Part shown: piece after piece, positions 15,377-24,545 of the stretch | Layout of the letters: each line of letters opens with the position of its first letter | Numbering within the stretch: position 1 is the first letter of the stretch | Notes under the pieces: generated by a model | Database searches by the model: none | What the model saw: only the letters and a program-made list of their open reading frames with translations | Told to the model about the DNA's origin: nothing | DNA from: Planctomycetota bacterium | GTDB taxonomy: Bacteria; Planctomycetota; UBA11346 | Reading direction: 5' to 3' | Assembly: GCA_014193115.1 (NCBI GenBank) | Contig: BJHQ01000012.1 | Location: 22,803-86,802 of the forward strand | Length of the DNA stretch: 64,000 nucleotides | Translations under genes and position numbers: made by a program

Positions 15377-16393
15377 TCAGGGCAGGAACTGCTCGACCAG
15401 CATTTCGGCCCAGCGCTGGTTGGCCTGGCGGGTGCGGCCGGCGTTGTGCGGGGTGTGGACGACGTTGTGGCGTCCGAGCAGCGGATCGTTCAGCGGCAGC
15501 GGCTCGACATCGAACACGTCGGCGGCCAGGGCCAGTTCGTCGGCCAGCACCCGGCGGCGGATGGCCGGCACATCGCAGATGCCGGCGCGGGTCACCAGCA
15601 CCACCAGGCAGCCGCGAGGCAGGGCGTCGATGTGGGCGGCGGTGACCAAGCCGCGGGTCTTGTCGGTCAGCGGCACCATCGGCGCGAAGATCTCAGCGTC
15701 CTGGACCAGACGGTCGAGGTGCCACTCGCGACGTGAGCCGGCGCGGTGGAACGACGGCTCGGTGGCGAAGGGATCCCACGCCGCGACATCGGCCCCGAGC
15801 GCGGTGGCAAAGCTGGCGTAGCGACTGGCGATGTTGCCGGCGCCGACGATGCGCACCCGCTTGCCTTCGAGGGTGCCGTTGGTGAAGCGGCTGTCGTCAC
15901 CGTACTGGTAACCGCGCTGGCCGGGCCGTCCGACGCCGCCAGCCGGTCGGTAATCCCACGGTGCCTGATCGGTGATGATCTGGTGGTGGGTCTGCGGGAT
16001 GCGGCGCAGGCCGCACAGGGTCAGCGCCAGGCCGAATTCGGACACCGACTGGCCCCAGAAGCCTTCGCTCGGCTGGCGATACAACCGGACCCCGCGGCCG
16101 GTGAGTTGGGCGAAGATCGCATCGCGTTCGGTCGCATCCCGCCAGATCTCCAGCACCGCTTCGCGCAGGCCGGTGAACGCCTTCGCGCAATCCAGGGTCA
16201 CCGATCCGCCGAGCACCACCAGGCGCTGGACGGTGGCTGGGTCGCTGATCAGCGCGCTCGCCGGGGTCGCTGAGCCGTCGCCCTGGCGGATGAACTCCAC
16301 CGGCCCCTGGGCCTGCCACAGGGCCAGGAAATGATCAGCGGCCCACGGCCAGCTGAGGTCGAAGGAATGGTGGACGATGATGACGCTGCGCAT
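15377..16393 (-). CDS. D-isomer-specific 2-hydroxyacid dehydrogenase family protein
   Basis: 338 aa. The C-terminal two thirds show the NAD-binding domain of this family: VRIVGAGNIASRYASFATALGADVAAWDP (GxGxxxxxxA fold), DAEIFAPMVPLTDKTRGLV, LVTRAGICD and FDVEPLPLNDPLLGRHNVVHTPH, whose Asp-Val-Glu-Pro-Leu and final His are the usual catalytic-region signatures. The N-terminal domain is divergent. Third gene of a minus-strand operon after a Gfo/Idh protein and a DUF6807 protein, so it probably acts in sugar or polyol breakdown. Its 3' end is duplicated at 13308-13580. Confidence 0.85.
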   Translation of the reverse strand: MRSVIIVHHSFDLSWPWAADHFLALWQAQGPVEFIRQGDGSATPASALISDPATVQRLVVLGGSVTLDCAKAFTGLREAVLEIWRDATERDAIFAQLTGRGVRLYRQPSEGFWGQSVSEFGLALTLCGLRRIPQTHHQIITDQAPWDYRPAGGVGRPGQRGYQYGDDSRFTNGTLEGKRVRIVGAGNIASRYASFATALGADVAAWDPFATEPSFHRAGSRREWHLDRLVQDAEIFAPMVPLTDKTRGLVTAAHIDALPRGCLVVLVTRAGICDVPAIRRRVLADELALAADVFDVEPLPLNDPLLGRHNVVHTPHNAGRTRQANQRWAEMLVEQFLP

Positions 16394-16472
16394 GCAGTGG
16401 GTTCCTGGGATTGCGGTTGGTCGTGGTGATCAGACAGGCTGCGCCGGCTCAGCCGTTGGCCGGGCACGGAAA

Positions 16473-17318
16473 TCAGGCGATGAAGCGGTCCCAGCTGGCC
16501 GCGGCCGCGCTGGGATCGATCGGCCCGGGATGGACCAGCACCCGATAGCGGGCAGTGGTGGAGGCGCCGGCGGCCAGGGTCCACGGTCCGGCGATGCACC
16601 GGCTCGGCGCGATGCCGAGCTGGCCATCGACTCGCCATGGCGACGGATGCTCGGCATTGGCCGGGTGATCCATCATCACCAGGCTGGCGCGGTCGTCAGC
16701 GGCATGGCGGTCCGGTATCGCGATGGCGATCGCGACCCAGCGCGCACGTTGCGCTTCGGCCGCGGTTTGGGTGGAGACCCCCTCGCTGGTGAGCACGGCG
16801 GCGCGATCCTTGGCCTGATCGCGGTAGGGCATGCGCACGAACAATCCGCCATAGGCATACTTGGCGAACGTCAGATCCACCGCCGCGATCAGGGTCCAGC
16901 TCAGGTCCAATTCCAGACTGTTCCCACGATCGTGCAGCGTCCACGATTGGATTTCAGTGAGCAGAGGGCCGCGGTCAGGTGCGCGCCAGTCCGCCACCAC
17001 GGTCCACGCCGCGCGATCAGCTCCGACGCTGGCCGAACCGAGAGGCCGGGGATGGAACGTGCCGTCCTTGGGATCGCCGCGCAGGCCCTCGGTCCAGAAG
17101 CCGAAACCGTTGATGCCGTTGAGCCCGACGTAGAGGCCGTGCTGCCATTTGTGGTGCGGCGGAGCGTCTTCAGTCAACGTCCCGTCACCATCAGGCACCG
17201 CGATCGGATGGATGAACGGGCGCAGATCGGGATCGGCACGCTGGACCAGCAGCGGAGCGCTTTGGCCGGCTCGTCGGATGGTGATGGCGTGGGGAGCGGA
17301 TTCAGCGGTCAGAGTCAT
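16473..17318 (-). CDS. DUF6807 (PmoA-like) family protein
   Basis: 281 aa starting at MTLTAESAPHAITIRRAG; this ATG overlaps the upstream Gfo/Idh stop (ATGA), so translation is coupled. The beta-rich sequence has features of the DUF6807/PmoA family: RPFIHPI near residue 45, PPHHKWQHGLYVGLNGING, WTEGLRGDPKDGTF, and SLVMMDHPANAEHPSPW late in the protein. These proteins often sit beside Gfo/Idh oxidoreductases in carbohydrate-degrading bacteria. The biochemical role is not established. No signal peptide is visible. Confidence 0.8.
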   Translation of the reverse strand: MTLTAESAPHAITIRRAGQSAPLLVQRADPDLRPFIHPIAVPDGDGTLTEDAPPHHKWQHGLYVGLNGINGFGFWTEGLRGDPKDGTFHPRPLGSASVGADRAAWTVVADWRAPDRGPLLTEIQSWTLHDRGNSLELDLSWTLIAAVDLTFAKYAYGGLFVRMPYRDQAKDRAAVLTSEGVSTQTAAEAQRARWVAIAIAIPDRHAADDRASLVMMDHPANAEHPSPWRVDGQLGIAPSRCIAGPWTLAAGASTTARYRVLVHPGPIDPSAAAASWDRFIA

Positions 17319-18460
17319 GGGTTTTTCAGTTCGCGGGTGAAGGCAGGCAGGTCGATCCACGCCCCGTCGCGCAGCGCTGATTCGTGGGCAAGGATGCCTG
17401 AGCAGGTCCAGTTGGCCGACGTCACTGCGTCGATCGCCGGTGGGCGGCCTTCGACGATGGCCATGACGAATTCGTGGGCCAGGTGCGGATGCGAACCGCC
17501 ATGGCCGCTGCCCTGCTTGAATGACAGGTGGCTATCCGGTCCGTCGTAGACGCTGACCCGGGTGTACGGCCGGATCGCTTCGGGCAGGCGGTCGGCGGCG
17601 TCAGGGATGGCGAGGCGTTCCGCCTGCTCGCCGGTGAACAGCACCGGCTTGGCCTCGTGCTCAAGCTGCGCCCACTCGAACGACCGCTTGCTGCCATAGA
17701 CATCAAAACTTTCTACATATTCACGGGCGGTTTCGAACAGCGAGCGGGTCATCTCGCAGCCGACCTCGGAACCATCGAGTTGGATGTGCGCCGACTCGAC
17801 CGCGAATGGCGAGCCGTAGCGGATCGCCAGGGTGTCGGCGATCCGGCCCGAGCCGATGCAGGACACCCGCGCCGCCGGCCGCCCGGCCAGGCCGAGCATC
17901 GGCCCGACGCAGTGGGTGGCGTAGTGCATCGGCGGCAGGCCCTCCCAATAGCCCGGCCAGCCGGCCATCTCCTGCTGATGGGCGGCGCGCAGAAATTGCA
18001 GCCGGCCCAGTTCACCGCGGCGGTAGAGATCCTGGACGAACAGGAATTCACGGCTGTAGACCGTGGTCTCCATCATCATGTAGCTCCGGCCGCTGGCGCG
18101 CTGTGCGCGGACGATGGCGGCGCAGGCCTCGACTGAAGTCGCCATCGGCACGGTGCAGGCGCAGTGCTTGCCGGCGTTTAGCGCGGCGATGCTGTGCTCG
18201 GCGTGGAGCGGGATCGGCGTGTTGATGTGGATCGCATCGATCCCCGGCACCGCCAGCATCGCCTCAAAGCTGGTGAAGCGGCGGTCTTCCGGCACGGCGA
18301 AGCGATCGCCGCAGCGCTTGAGCACCGCCGGGTCGCGTTGGCAGATCGCCGCCACTTCGGCGTGGGGATGGCGCTGATAGATCGGGATGAACTCGGCGCC
18401 GAAGCCGAGCCCAACCAGTCCGATCCTGACCTTCCCTGGATGCTTGACTTGACTGACCAT
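17315..18460 (-). CDS. Gfo/Idh/MocA family oxidoreductase
   Basis: 381 aa from MVSQVKHPGKVRIGLVGLGFG; the ORF's longer N terminus (to 18520) overlaps the likely operator and is rejected. The Rossmann motif GLVGLGFGAEFIPIY lies near the start, then FEAMLAVPGIDAIHINTPIPLHAEHSIAALNAGKHCACTVPM, where the family usually has EKP; here it is TVP. First gene of a three-gene operon with DUF6807 and hydroxyacid dehydrogenase genes, divergent from an AraC-type regulator. Likely NAD(P)-dependent sugar/polyol dehydrogenase; substrate unknown. Confidence 0.9.
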   Translation of the reverse strand: MVSQVKHPGKVRIGLVGLGFGAEFIPIYQRHPHAEVAAICQRDPAVLKRCGDRFAVPEDRRFTSFEAMLAVPGIDAIHINTPIPLHAEHSIAALNAGKHCACTVPMATSVEACAAIVRAQRASGRSYMMMETTVYSREFLFVQDLYRRGELGRLQFLRAAHQQEMAGWPGYWEGLPPMHYATHCVGPMLGLAGRPAARVSCIGSGRIADTLAIRYGSPFAVESAHIQLDGSEVGCEMTRSLFETAREYVESFDVYGSKRSFEWAQLEHEAKPVLFTGEQAERLAIPDAADRLPEAIRPYTRVSVYDGPDSHLSFKQGSGHGGSHPHLAHEFVMAIVEGRPPAIDAVTSANWTCSGILAHESALRDGAWIDLPAFTRELKNP

Positions 18461-18548
18461 GTCTGTGCCTGACCAGCGGAAGTCATCCGCCTTGGGTATT
18501 GGCGCTATTTTTGGAATCAACGCGAGAATTGGCCATCGCTAAAATCGT

Positions 18549-18578
18549 GTACGACCGCGCATCTGTATTGTACGATCG
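18549..18578 (+). promoter_or_regulatory. Candidate AraC-type operator, direct repeat with 21-bp period
   Basis: GTACGACCG (18549) and GTACGATCG (18570) are direct repeats whose starts are 21 bp apart, two helical turns. They lie between the divergent Gfo/Idh operon and the AraC gene. Direct half-sites in phase are what two-HTH AraC family proteins bind. Inference from arrangement only. Confidence 0.5.
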
Positions 18579-18601
18579 TGACTTTTTGCTGTACTCAATC
18601 C

Positions 18602-19516
18602 ATGAGCGCCAGCCGTTGGCTCGCCTTTGCCGTGGCCGCTGATGCGCCGCTGCGCCTGACCATGTGCGGCATCCGTGCGCCCTTGCAGCCATTCGCACAG
18701 CCGCGGCGGAGCATGCCGGACTTCATCGCGTTCCTCGTGATCCGCGGGGAAATCCGGCTGACCGATGAGATGTCGGATGGCCATGAATCGGTGGTCGTCG
18801 GACCTGGGGAAATCCATGTCGTCGCTCCTGGCATCTGGCAGGCGAGCACCACGCCGTTCCCCTCCGGCATGGTGTTCCTGTGGTTCCACTTCGCGATGGG
18901 CGGCTACGACCTGCTGACCGCCGAAGAGGTCGATGCCGAGGTCCGTTCCCAGCACCGCTCAGGCCAGGGGACTCCGGCGGCAGCCCGGCGCTGGCTGATC
19001 CCGCGCCAGTTCCAGCTTGGCGGCGACCTGGATGCGATGTCCAAGGCCCACACCGAGCTCCTCGAACACGCCCGCCTGTGGGGCATCGACGATCGCGGCA
19101 CCCAGGTGATCGGCGCGGCGATGGTCCACCGCCTCCATCGCGCCTTCTGCGCCAGCCGCCTGCACGGCCGCGAGATCACCAGACTCGAACCAGGCGTCGC
19201 CCACGTCGCCCGGGCCCAGGCCTGGATCCGCCTCCACCACGAACGTCCGATCGCCCTCGCCACCATCGCCCAGGCCATCTCGCTCAACCCAGCGTACCTC
19301 AGCCGCTGCTTCCGCCGCATCACCGGCCAGACCGTCGGCGAGGCCCTGCTCGCAGCGCGGATCGAGACCGCCAAGCGGCTGCTGCTTGATGGCGCCAGCT
19401 GCAAAGAGACGGCCCGCCTCGCCGGATTCGCCTCCAGCAGCTATTTTTGCAGGATGTTCCAGCGCGAGGTCGGCACCTCGCCGACCCGTTACCTGGTTCT
19501 CCGGCGACGGCGCTGA
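18602..19516 (+). CDS. AraC family transcriptional regulator (1)
   Basis: 304 aa from MSASRWLAFAV; a GTG at 18578 is an alternative start. N-terminal cupin-like sensing part (FLVIRGEIRLTD, VVVGPGEIHVVAPGIWQA); C-terminal double helix-turn-helix of about 100 residues (PIALATIAQAISLNPAYLSRCF ... GFASSSYFCRMFQREVGTSP). Divergent from the Gfo/Idh-DUF6807-dehydrogenase operon, which it very likely controls in response to a carbohydrate-type ligand. It is probably autoregulated through the shared intergenic region. Confidence 0.92.
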   Translation: MSASRWLAFAVAADAPLRLTMCGIRAPLQPFAQPRRSMPDFIAFLVIRGEIRLTDEMSDGHESVVVGPGEIHVVAPGIWQASTTPFPSGMVFLWFHFAMGGYDLLTAEEVDAEVRSQHRSGQGTPAAARRWLIPRQFQLGGDLDAMSKAHTELLEHARLWGIDDRGTQVIGAAMVHRLHRAFCASRLHGREITRLEPGVAHVARAQAWIRLHHERPIALATIAQAISLNPAYLSRCFRRITGQTVGEALLAARIETAKRLLLDGASCKETARLAGFASSSYFCRMFQREVGTSPTRYLVLRRRR

Positions 19517-19602
19517 ACGGTCAGTTCAACAGCTGGCGTCAAGCAAGCTTGTTGCCAAAGGAAGGATCGGGCTTGTCCTGAACCTTGGCGTCCGCGGAAT
19601 CC
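19517..19602. terminator. Possible bidirectional terminator between convergent genes
   Basis: The 86-bp convergent gap contains TGGCGTCAAGCAAGCTTGTTGCCA, an imperfect hairpin with a CAAGCTTG centre, followed later by a run of A on the plus strand at the end of the opposite gene. Suggestive only. Confidence 0.3.
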
Positions 19603-20967
19603 TCATCCTCGGTAAAAAAAAGGGGTGATGCCGTACTGTGCGCACAGATCTCGGAACTCATGGCTGTTTGCAAAGCCCGTCAGCACCTCACTGCGTGGCA
19701 CTCCGCTGTCGATTCGGTCGGACCAGAACGTTCGACCGCTGGCGTCCGGCTCACGTGCCAAAAGGGTGCGGTAGAGAGCGACCACAAAGCCATCGTTGGA
19801 CAGGTCGCGATTGAGGAATTCGGGGCTGAGGAAGAAATTCCGAGCAAGATTCGCGCCCGACAAAGATCCGCCGACCAATCCATCCTGCCAGAAGGCGATA
19901 CCCTCCGCGTCGCCTTCGCGCTCCAACGACAGTTTGTAAAAGCGGCGGACGAAGCGCCGAACATTGAGCAATTGCAATGACTCGGGCCCGATGGCGTCAA
20001 TCTCGCTGGCGGTGCAAAAACCTCGGAACTCCGGGGAATCCAGGAATTCCCATAGGATATCTTCGCGCAGGACTCCATTGTTGAGCTGTGCGGACCAATA
20101 CGCCAGACTGTCCGGATCGATGGCCCGATCCAAGAAAGCAGCATGCAGTACACCAAGAAATTGGGCGTTAGTGGCATGCAGTCCCTGAAACTCAGGCGAG
20201 AAAACGAAGCTACGCGCCACGACCGCTCCATCTATGTCCCCAGCGGCAAGCTGTCCGCGCCAGTGGAGCAACCCGTCACGATCGGCATCACGGCCAAGGA
20301 TCGCATGATAGAACCGGGCGAGGAAGGGTTCCAACTGATCGATGATGGTGATGGAGAGTTCCGTATCGCAGATGCCGCCGACATTCACACCGGTGACCAG
20401 GAAACGGCTCGTTCCGGGTGTGGTAGCCTGGCCACTGATGTCGCCGTTGAGATCCAGACTCAATCCGTTTGGAAGATTACCTGCACTAAGGAAATAAATA
20501 CCGACGACAGGGTTAGATAGCAATTTGTAGTGGTAGGACTTCCGTAATTTGCCCGACGGCAATACGCTGCTGGTGATCATCGGCGGCAGTTTCGGGATGC
20601 CGTTTTCAGTACCATCGACCTCAATCGTGAACCTCTGGGGGAGGCTGGTTCCCTGCTCATTTGCCGCAGTGACGTAGAAAATGCGGAGACCAGCCTGATC
20701 CGTGGTTCCGCTGATGATTCCGGTGTCTGGAGCCAACGCCAGTCCAGAAGGTAATTGACCGTAAATAATCTGCCAGCTGGCCGGAACACCTGATGCCGTA
20801 AGTTGGACCTGGTAGGGGGAGCCGCCCCGGGTGATCCCCCCACCGCCGGGTGGAGAGATATACCAGGCACTGCCCCGAGGGAGTGTGCGCGTGGTGATCT
20901 CGGGGATGGCCGATTCACCGGCCTGACCTGAAAGCCCGCATGCTGTCAAAATCAGCAAGGCAAACAT
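19603..20967 (-). CDS. Putative Ig-domain / DUF4214 lipoprotein
   Basis: 454 aa if started at MFALLILTACGLSG, a lipobox (LTAC-G); the ORF extends to 21219 and the true start is uncertain because the hydrophobic leader lacks an early positive charge. Two He_PIG/Ig-like modules follow (LPSGLALAPDTGIISGTT; LPNGLSLDLNGDISGQAT), then at least two DUF4214 units (FYHAILGRDADRDGLLHW, LYRTLLAREPDASGRTFW) with an intermediate one (FYKLSLEREGDAEGIAFW). DUF4214 occurs in S-layer-like and extracellular enzymes and is thought to act in surface attachment. Probably surface-exposed; substrate or partner unknown. Confidence 0.75.
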   Translation of the reverse strand: MFALLILTACGLSGQAGESAIPEITTRTLPRGSAWYISPPGGGGITRGGSPYQVQLTASGVPASWQIIYGQLPSGLALAPDTGIISGTTDQAGLRIFYVTAANEQGTSLPQRFTIEVDGTENGIPKLPPMITSSVLPSGKLRKSYHYKLLSNPVVGIYFLSAGNLPNGLSLDLNGDISGQATTPGTSRFLVTGVNVGGICDTELSITIIDQLEPFLARFYHAILGRDADRDGLLHWRGQLAAGDIDGAVVARSFVFSPEFQGLHATNAQFLGVLHAAFLDRAIDPDSLAYWSAQLNNGVLREDILWEFLDSPEFRGFCTASEIDAIGPESLQLLNVRRFVRRFYKLSLEREGDAEGIAFWQDGLVGGSLSGANLARNFFLSPEFLNRDLSNDGFVVALYRTLLAREPDASGRTFWSDRIDSGVPRSEVLTGFANSHEFRDLCAQYGITPFFYRG

Positions 20968-21337
20968 CGGTAAGAACACGCCTTTAGTCCGAGAGACGGA
21001 TCCACATGTTCTGATAGATTGCAAAGCAGTGGCCAGCGACCTCGTGCGAAGCAGACACACCTGGGAGGCCCTTTCGTGGTTGAAGCGGGCTGTATTCGCT
21101 GCACTTGCGGCGATCGGCAATCGGCAGACATGAGCACCGATCTCGGTTTGGCAACACTGGGCAACCTGCCCCCCTGCGGCGCTTGGGGTTGCAGATGGGC
21201 GACGAGGAATGGAGGTCATGGACGTTTCCAGGTCAGGGTCTGGCTAAGCACTTAGCAGGTTTTTCGCCAGTGCAAGCGCATCATCGGCAAACGAGTGGAA
21301 AGCAATGGCCCAGATAAACGTCGCTCCTCAAGCCGAT

Positions 21338-21389
21338 GGAGAAACCCTGCTTTTTCTTTGGCGCTTGGCGATTTTAATGGTTTTCGAGG
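21338..21389 (-). repeat. Second copy of dispersed CCAAGGCGCCAA-type repeat
   Basis: Reverse-complement copy of the repeat at 3441-3502, sharing CTCGAAAA, CGCCAAGCGCCAA, GAAAAAG and GGTTTCTCC blocks, about 10 bp shorter in the middle. It lies just beyond the stop of the DMT transporter gene. Confidence 0.6.
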
Positions 21390-21390
21390 T

Positions 21391-22338
21391 TCACCGCTTG
21401 GCCAGACCCGCCCAGGCTGCACCGGCGACGGTGATCAGGGAGCCGATCCAGCCGATGAGACCAGGATGCTCGCCGAGCAGGGCCCAGGCGAGGATCAGGG
21501 TCGCGACCGGGCCGATGGTCGTCACCACCGCCATGCGCGGCAGACCAAGGCGCTGCTGCGCCATCGATTGCAGCTGCACGGGTACCACGGTGCAGGCGAT
21601 GGAGAGAACAGCGATCCACGCCAGGGCTTCGCCGGGCACTGCGAGGGCGGCGACCGGACGTGTGAACAGGCATTGCACGATCATCCCGATGGTCGAGCCG
21701 ATCATCGCGATCGGCAGCACCCGCCCGCCAAACCGCCGCACCAGGGGCTCGGTCCCGACCAGGAAGCCGGCGAAGCAGGTGGCGCTGGCGAGGACGAACA
21801 GCACGCCGACGACATCGGCCGTGCCGATCGCGGCATGGCCCGACCAGGCGAGAACGACGCCGAGGTAGGTGACTGTCACCGCCGCGACCAGCGACCGGGT
21901 TGGCATGCGGCGATCGCGCAGATGAATCCACACCACCACCAGCGATGGATAGAGGAACAGCAACGTGCGCTCAAGCCCCGCACCGATGCGCATCAGCCCC
22001 TCGAAGTCGAGCCAGCTCGACAGGTGGTAGCCGAGCAGTCCCCAGGCGGCGATGGTCAGCAGATCGCGCCGCGTGATCGGTTCTCGGCTTCCGTCGCTCG
22101 GGCTGCGGCCGAGATGCCAGGCGATCAGGGCGAAGCACGGGGCGGCGAACAGCATGCGCCACGTGACCAGCACGGTGGCGTCGACCCCGAGCGGAAAGAT
22201 GAAGGCTTTGGCCAGGGTTCCCTTGCAACTGAACAGCAGCGAGAATCCAGCGGCGCAGGCAGTGCCGATGAGCAGTTGGCGGAAGGTGGATTGCTGGGAA
22301 GCGTTGGGGTCAGGGACGGTTGCAGATGCGACGGACAT
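21391..22338 (-). CDS. DMT superfamily (EamA-type) transporter
   Basis: 315 aa with about ten hydrophobic segments in two EamA halves: first half from LLIGTACAAGFSLLFSCKGTLAKAF, second from VVGVLFVLASATCFAGFLVGTEPLVRRF. C-terminal VVTTIGPVATLILAWALLGEHP is the typical EamA end. These inner-membrane permeases move amino acids, nucleosides or other metabolites; substrate not readable. It lies 239 bp after the epimerase gene on the same strand and may be read from the same promoter, though the gap argues for its own. Confidence 0.9.
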   Translation of the reverse strand: MSVASATVPDPNASQQSTFRQLLIGTACAAGFSLLFSCKGTLAKAFIFPLGVDATVLVTWRMLFAAPCFALIAWHLGRSPSDGSREPITRRDLLTIAAWGLLGYHLSSWLDFEGLMRIGAGLERTLLFLYPSLVVVWIHLRDRRMPTRSLVAAVTVTYLGVVLAWSGHAAIGTADVVGVLFVLASATCFAGFLVGTEPLVRRFGGRVLPIAMIGSTIGMIVQCLFTRPVAALAVPGEALAWIAVLSIACTVVPVQLQSMAQQRLGLPRMAVVTTIGPVATLILAWALLGEHPGLIGWIGSLITVAGAAWAGLAKR

Positions 22339-22577
22339 GGCCGGATCGCCAGCGCCGGGATGGTGGCACGAACCCAGGCGCCCGGCGTCGCCCGGGTCGC
22401 GGAAACGACCGCGGCCCGCTCAGATGAGCGGGCCGAAGTCAGTGGAAGGTCACGACGCGCCGCACTCACCCGAGGTCGGGGAGAATCCACCAGCGCGTAA
22501 GCAGGTCGGCGCGACGCATGGCCGGGACTGTGGTCGATGCAGCCGCCGGGCAAGGGTCCGGGCGAACCCGCAATCGC

Positions 22578-23558
22578 TCAGCCCGGATACCAGATCTTTC
22601 GCGGATCGTCCGCTGCACGCCGGTAGTCCCACGCCGCATCGACCAGGCGCGGCAGGTCGTAGAGCGGTTTCCAGCCCAGCAGCAGCCGAGCTTTGCGGTT
22701 GTCGAGCCAGGTGCTGTGAAACCGGCTGCGGATCGGCACCGACGCCAGGCCGCGGGTGCGGGCGAGGTGGGTGGCGACTTCGGCGTAGTCCACCGGTTCG
22801 TCCATGCAGATGTTGAACAACTGTTGTTTTGCACGGGGATGGTCGAGGGCGATCAGCATCGCATCGACCAGATCGTCGACATGGACGAAGTTGCGTTTGA
22901 TCGCCACGCCGGCGCCGTCCTGCAGGATCGGCACCGCTCCGGTCGCGGCGTGGCTGGCGGCGGCCTCCGCGCCGATCAGATCGCGCCACGGCGGTCCGCC
23001 GAATTGGTCGTCGCCAAAGCGTAACGTATAGCGGAAATCGTCCTTTTCCATGATCCACGGCGCCCGCAGGCAGCAGCCGTCGAGCCCGTACTGGATGTAG
23101 TACTGTTCCAGCATCGCCTCTTCGAGGACCTTCGACAGCGCATAGCAGCCGGGATACGGGCTCCAGCGCTGGGTCTCGGTCACCGGCAGCGGATGGGGAT
23201 AGACGAAATGGCCCATCGCGGCGTCACCGCCGATCAGCATGAACCGGCGCAGGCTGGGCGACACCCGGGCCGCTTCGAGCAGCCAGAACAGGCCTTTCAC
23301 GGTGACGTCCATGACGTCTTCTGGCGTTTCCTTGCAAGTCGCTAGGTGGACGACGTGGGTGGCGCCGCGCATCGCCGCGTCGGCCACCGTGCGCTCGGCG
23401 ATCGAACCGCGCACCACCGACAGCCACGGCGATTCGGGCAGCGCCCGCGTATGGCAGAGGGCTCTGACGTGGTCGTCCGGATGAGTCTCGTGCAACCGGT
23501 CGATGAAGCGGCGGCCGACCTTGCCGGTGGCGCCGGTGACCAGGATGGTTCTCGCCAT
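22578..23558 (-). CDS. NAD-dependent epimerase/dehydratase (extended SDR)
   Basis: 326 aa from MARTILVTGATGKVGRRFID; the longer ORF start is rejected because the upstream PhyH stop lies 2 bp before this ATG. GATGKVG is the NAD-binding GxxGxxG; HVVHLAT, SSxY-equivalent PGCYALSK (YxxxK catalytic pair) and RAPWIM follow. Extended SDR epimerases act on nucleotide sugars or related polyols. Tight pairing with a phytanoyl-CoA dioxygenase-type gene and a divergent AraC regulator suggests a dedicated catabolic or modification pathway. Confidence 0.9.
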   Translation of the reverse strand: MARTILVTGATGKVGRRFIDRLHETHPDDHVRALCHTRALPESPWLSVVRGSIAERTVADAAMRGATHVVHLATCKETPEDVMDVTVKGLFWLLEAARVSPSLRRFMLIGGDAAMGHFVYPHPLPVTETQRWSPYPGCYALSKVLEEAMLEQYYIQYGLDGCCLRAPWIMEKDDFRYTLRFGDDQFGGPPWRDLIGAEAAASHAATGAVPILQDGAGVAIKRNFVHVDDLVDAMLIALDHPRAKQQLFNICMDEPVDYAEVATHLARTRGLASVPIRSRFHSTWLDNRKARLLLGWKPLYDLPRLVDAAWDYRRAADDPRKIWYPG

Positions 23559-23560
23559 GT

Positions 23561-24412
23561 TCAGCGGGTCTCCGGCAGCAGGGTGGCGAGGCTGCCGATG
23601 TTGCAACGCGTCATCCGTTCGCGGTAGAGCGCCGGATCGAAATAGCACGAGGTGTCGAAGATCCAGGCGTGTTCCGGGTCAGCCTCGCGCCGTTCGTTGG
23701 CCAGATTCAGACGGTCGAGCCAGTCGCGGTTGAGCGGCCAGCGCGTTCCATGGCCGCAATAGGACACATCGATGAAATAGCGGCCGCCGCTGCCTCCGGG
23801 TTTGGCCCGGCGGGCGTGCCAGAGGGCCGAATGGGCAAGCACGGCGCTGCCCGGCGCCAAATGGTCGAAGACTTTTTCGCCGGGCAGGGCGTTGGTGCCG
23901 AAGAGCGAAAGCGCATTGCGCTCGATCACCGCGCGATGGCTGCGCGGCACCACCAGCAGGTCGCCAATGGTTCCGTCGAGCCCGCTCAGGTAATAGAAGA
24001 CGTGGACCATCGGATAGACCCGATTGGTCTGGGGCAGCTGCTCATAGTCCTGGTGCCAATGCACCCCGACGCAGCCGGGGTCGTGGCGGTCGGCGTGGAG
24101 GTGGTGCATCGAGAAGGTCGTCCCGAACAGGCTGCGCACCCGGTCGAGCATTTCCGGCCAGAGCGCCAGGGCGCGCATCGCCGGATAATCGAGGGCATTG
24201 GGCCGCTGCTTGGTCGTCCGCCAAACCTGCACGTAGTCATCGAGTTCGGCGCGGAGCACGGCATTGCGCTCAGCGGGGATCGCTCCGGGCAGGGCCAGGT
24301 AGCCGTCACGTTCGAAATCGCCGCGGGCGTCGCCGGCGCTGACCACCGTGGGCACGGTCGCGTAGGTGTCGGATTCGGTCTGGGCTGGGAGCGGTGCGGT
24401 TTGGGCGAGCAT
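23561..24412 (-). CDS. Phytanoyl-CoA dioxygenase (PhyH) family protein (1)
   Basis: 283 aa. Fe(II)/2-oxoglutarate oxygenase features: GDFERDGYLALPGAI at the N terminus, iron-binding HxD in VHWHQDYEQLP, VFYYLSGLDGTIGDLLVVPRSHR, distal His in AHSALWHARRAKPGG, and the 2OG-binding Arg probably in the latter (RRAK) or GGRYFIDVSY. Bacterial PhyH proteins hydroxylate diverse small molecules. First gene of the minus-strand pair with the epimerase, divergent from AraC regulator 2. Confidence 0.88.
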   Translation of the reverse strand: MLAQTAPLPAQTESDTYATVPTVVSAGDARGDFERDGYLALPGAIPAERNAVLRAELDDYVQVWRTTKQRPNALDYPAMRALALWPEMLDRVRSLFGTTFSMHHLHADRHDPGCVGVHWHQDYEQLPQTNRVYPMVHVFYYLSGLDGTIGDLLVVPRSHRAVIERNALSLFGTNALPGEKVFDHLAPGSAVLAHSALWHARRAKPGGSGGRYFIDVSYCGHGTRWPLNRDWLDRLNLANERREADPEHAWIFDTSCYFDPALYRERMTRCNIGSLATLLPETR

Positions 24413-24510
24413 GGTGGATTCCGGCAGAGTGTGATGACCGACGTTGGTGGATCGTCAGGGATTGGCGAGCTGTGGCGCATTCTAGCGCTCTGGCGTCGCT
24501 GTCTTCGCCG

Positions 24511-24545
24511 CGTATCGTGACCAGAAATCCGCAGGATGTGATACG
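24511..24545. promoter_or_regulatory. Inverted repeat CGTATC-N23-GATACG upstream of AraC 2
   Basis: CGTATC at 24511 and GATACG at 24540-24545 form a perfect 6-bp inverted repeat in the 133-bp gap shared by AraC 2 and the PhyH operon. The second arm touches the AraC ATG, which would suit autorepression. Related GTATC/GATAC words occur at 15106 and 26543. Confidence 0.35.

Noticed and set aside
15119-15736. 205-aa plus ORF
   Set aside because: Fusion of an alcohol dehydrogenase remnant with antisense of the real minus-strand dehydrogenase gene.
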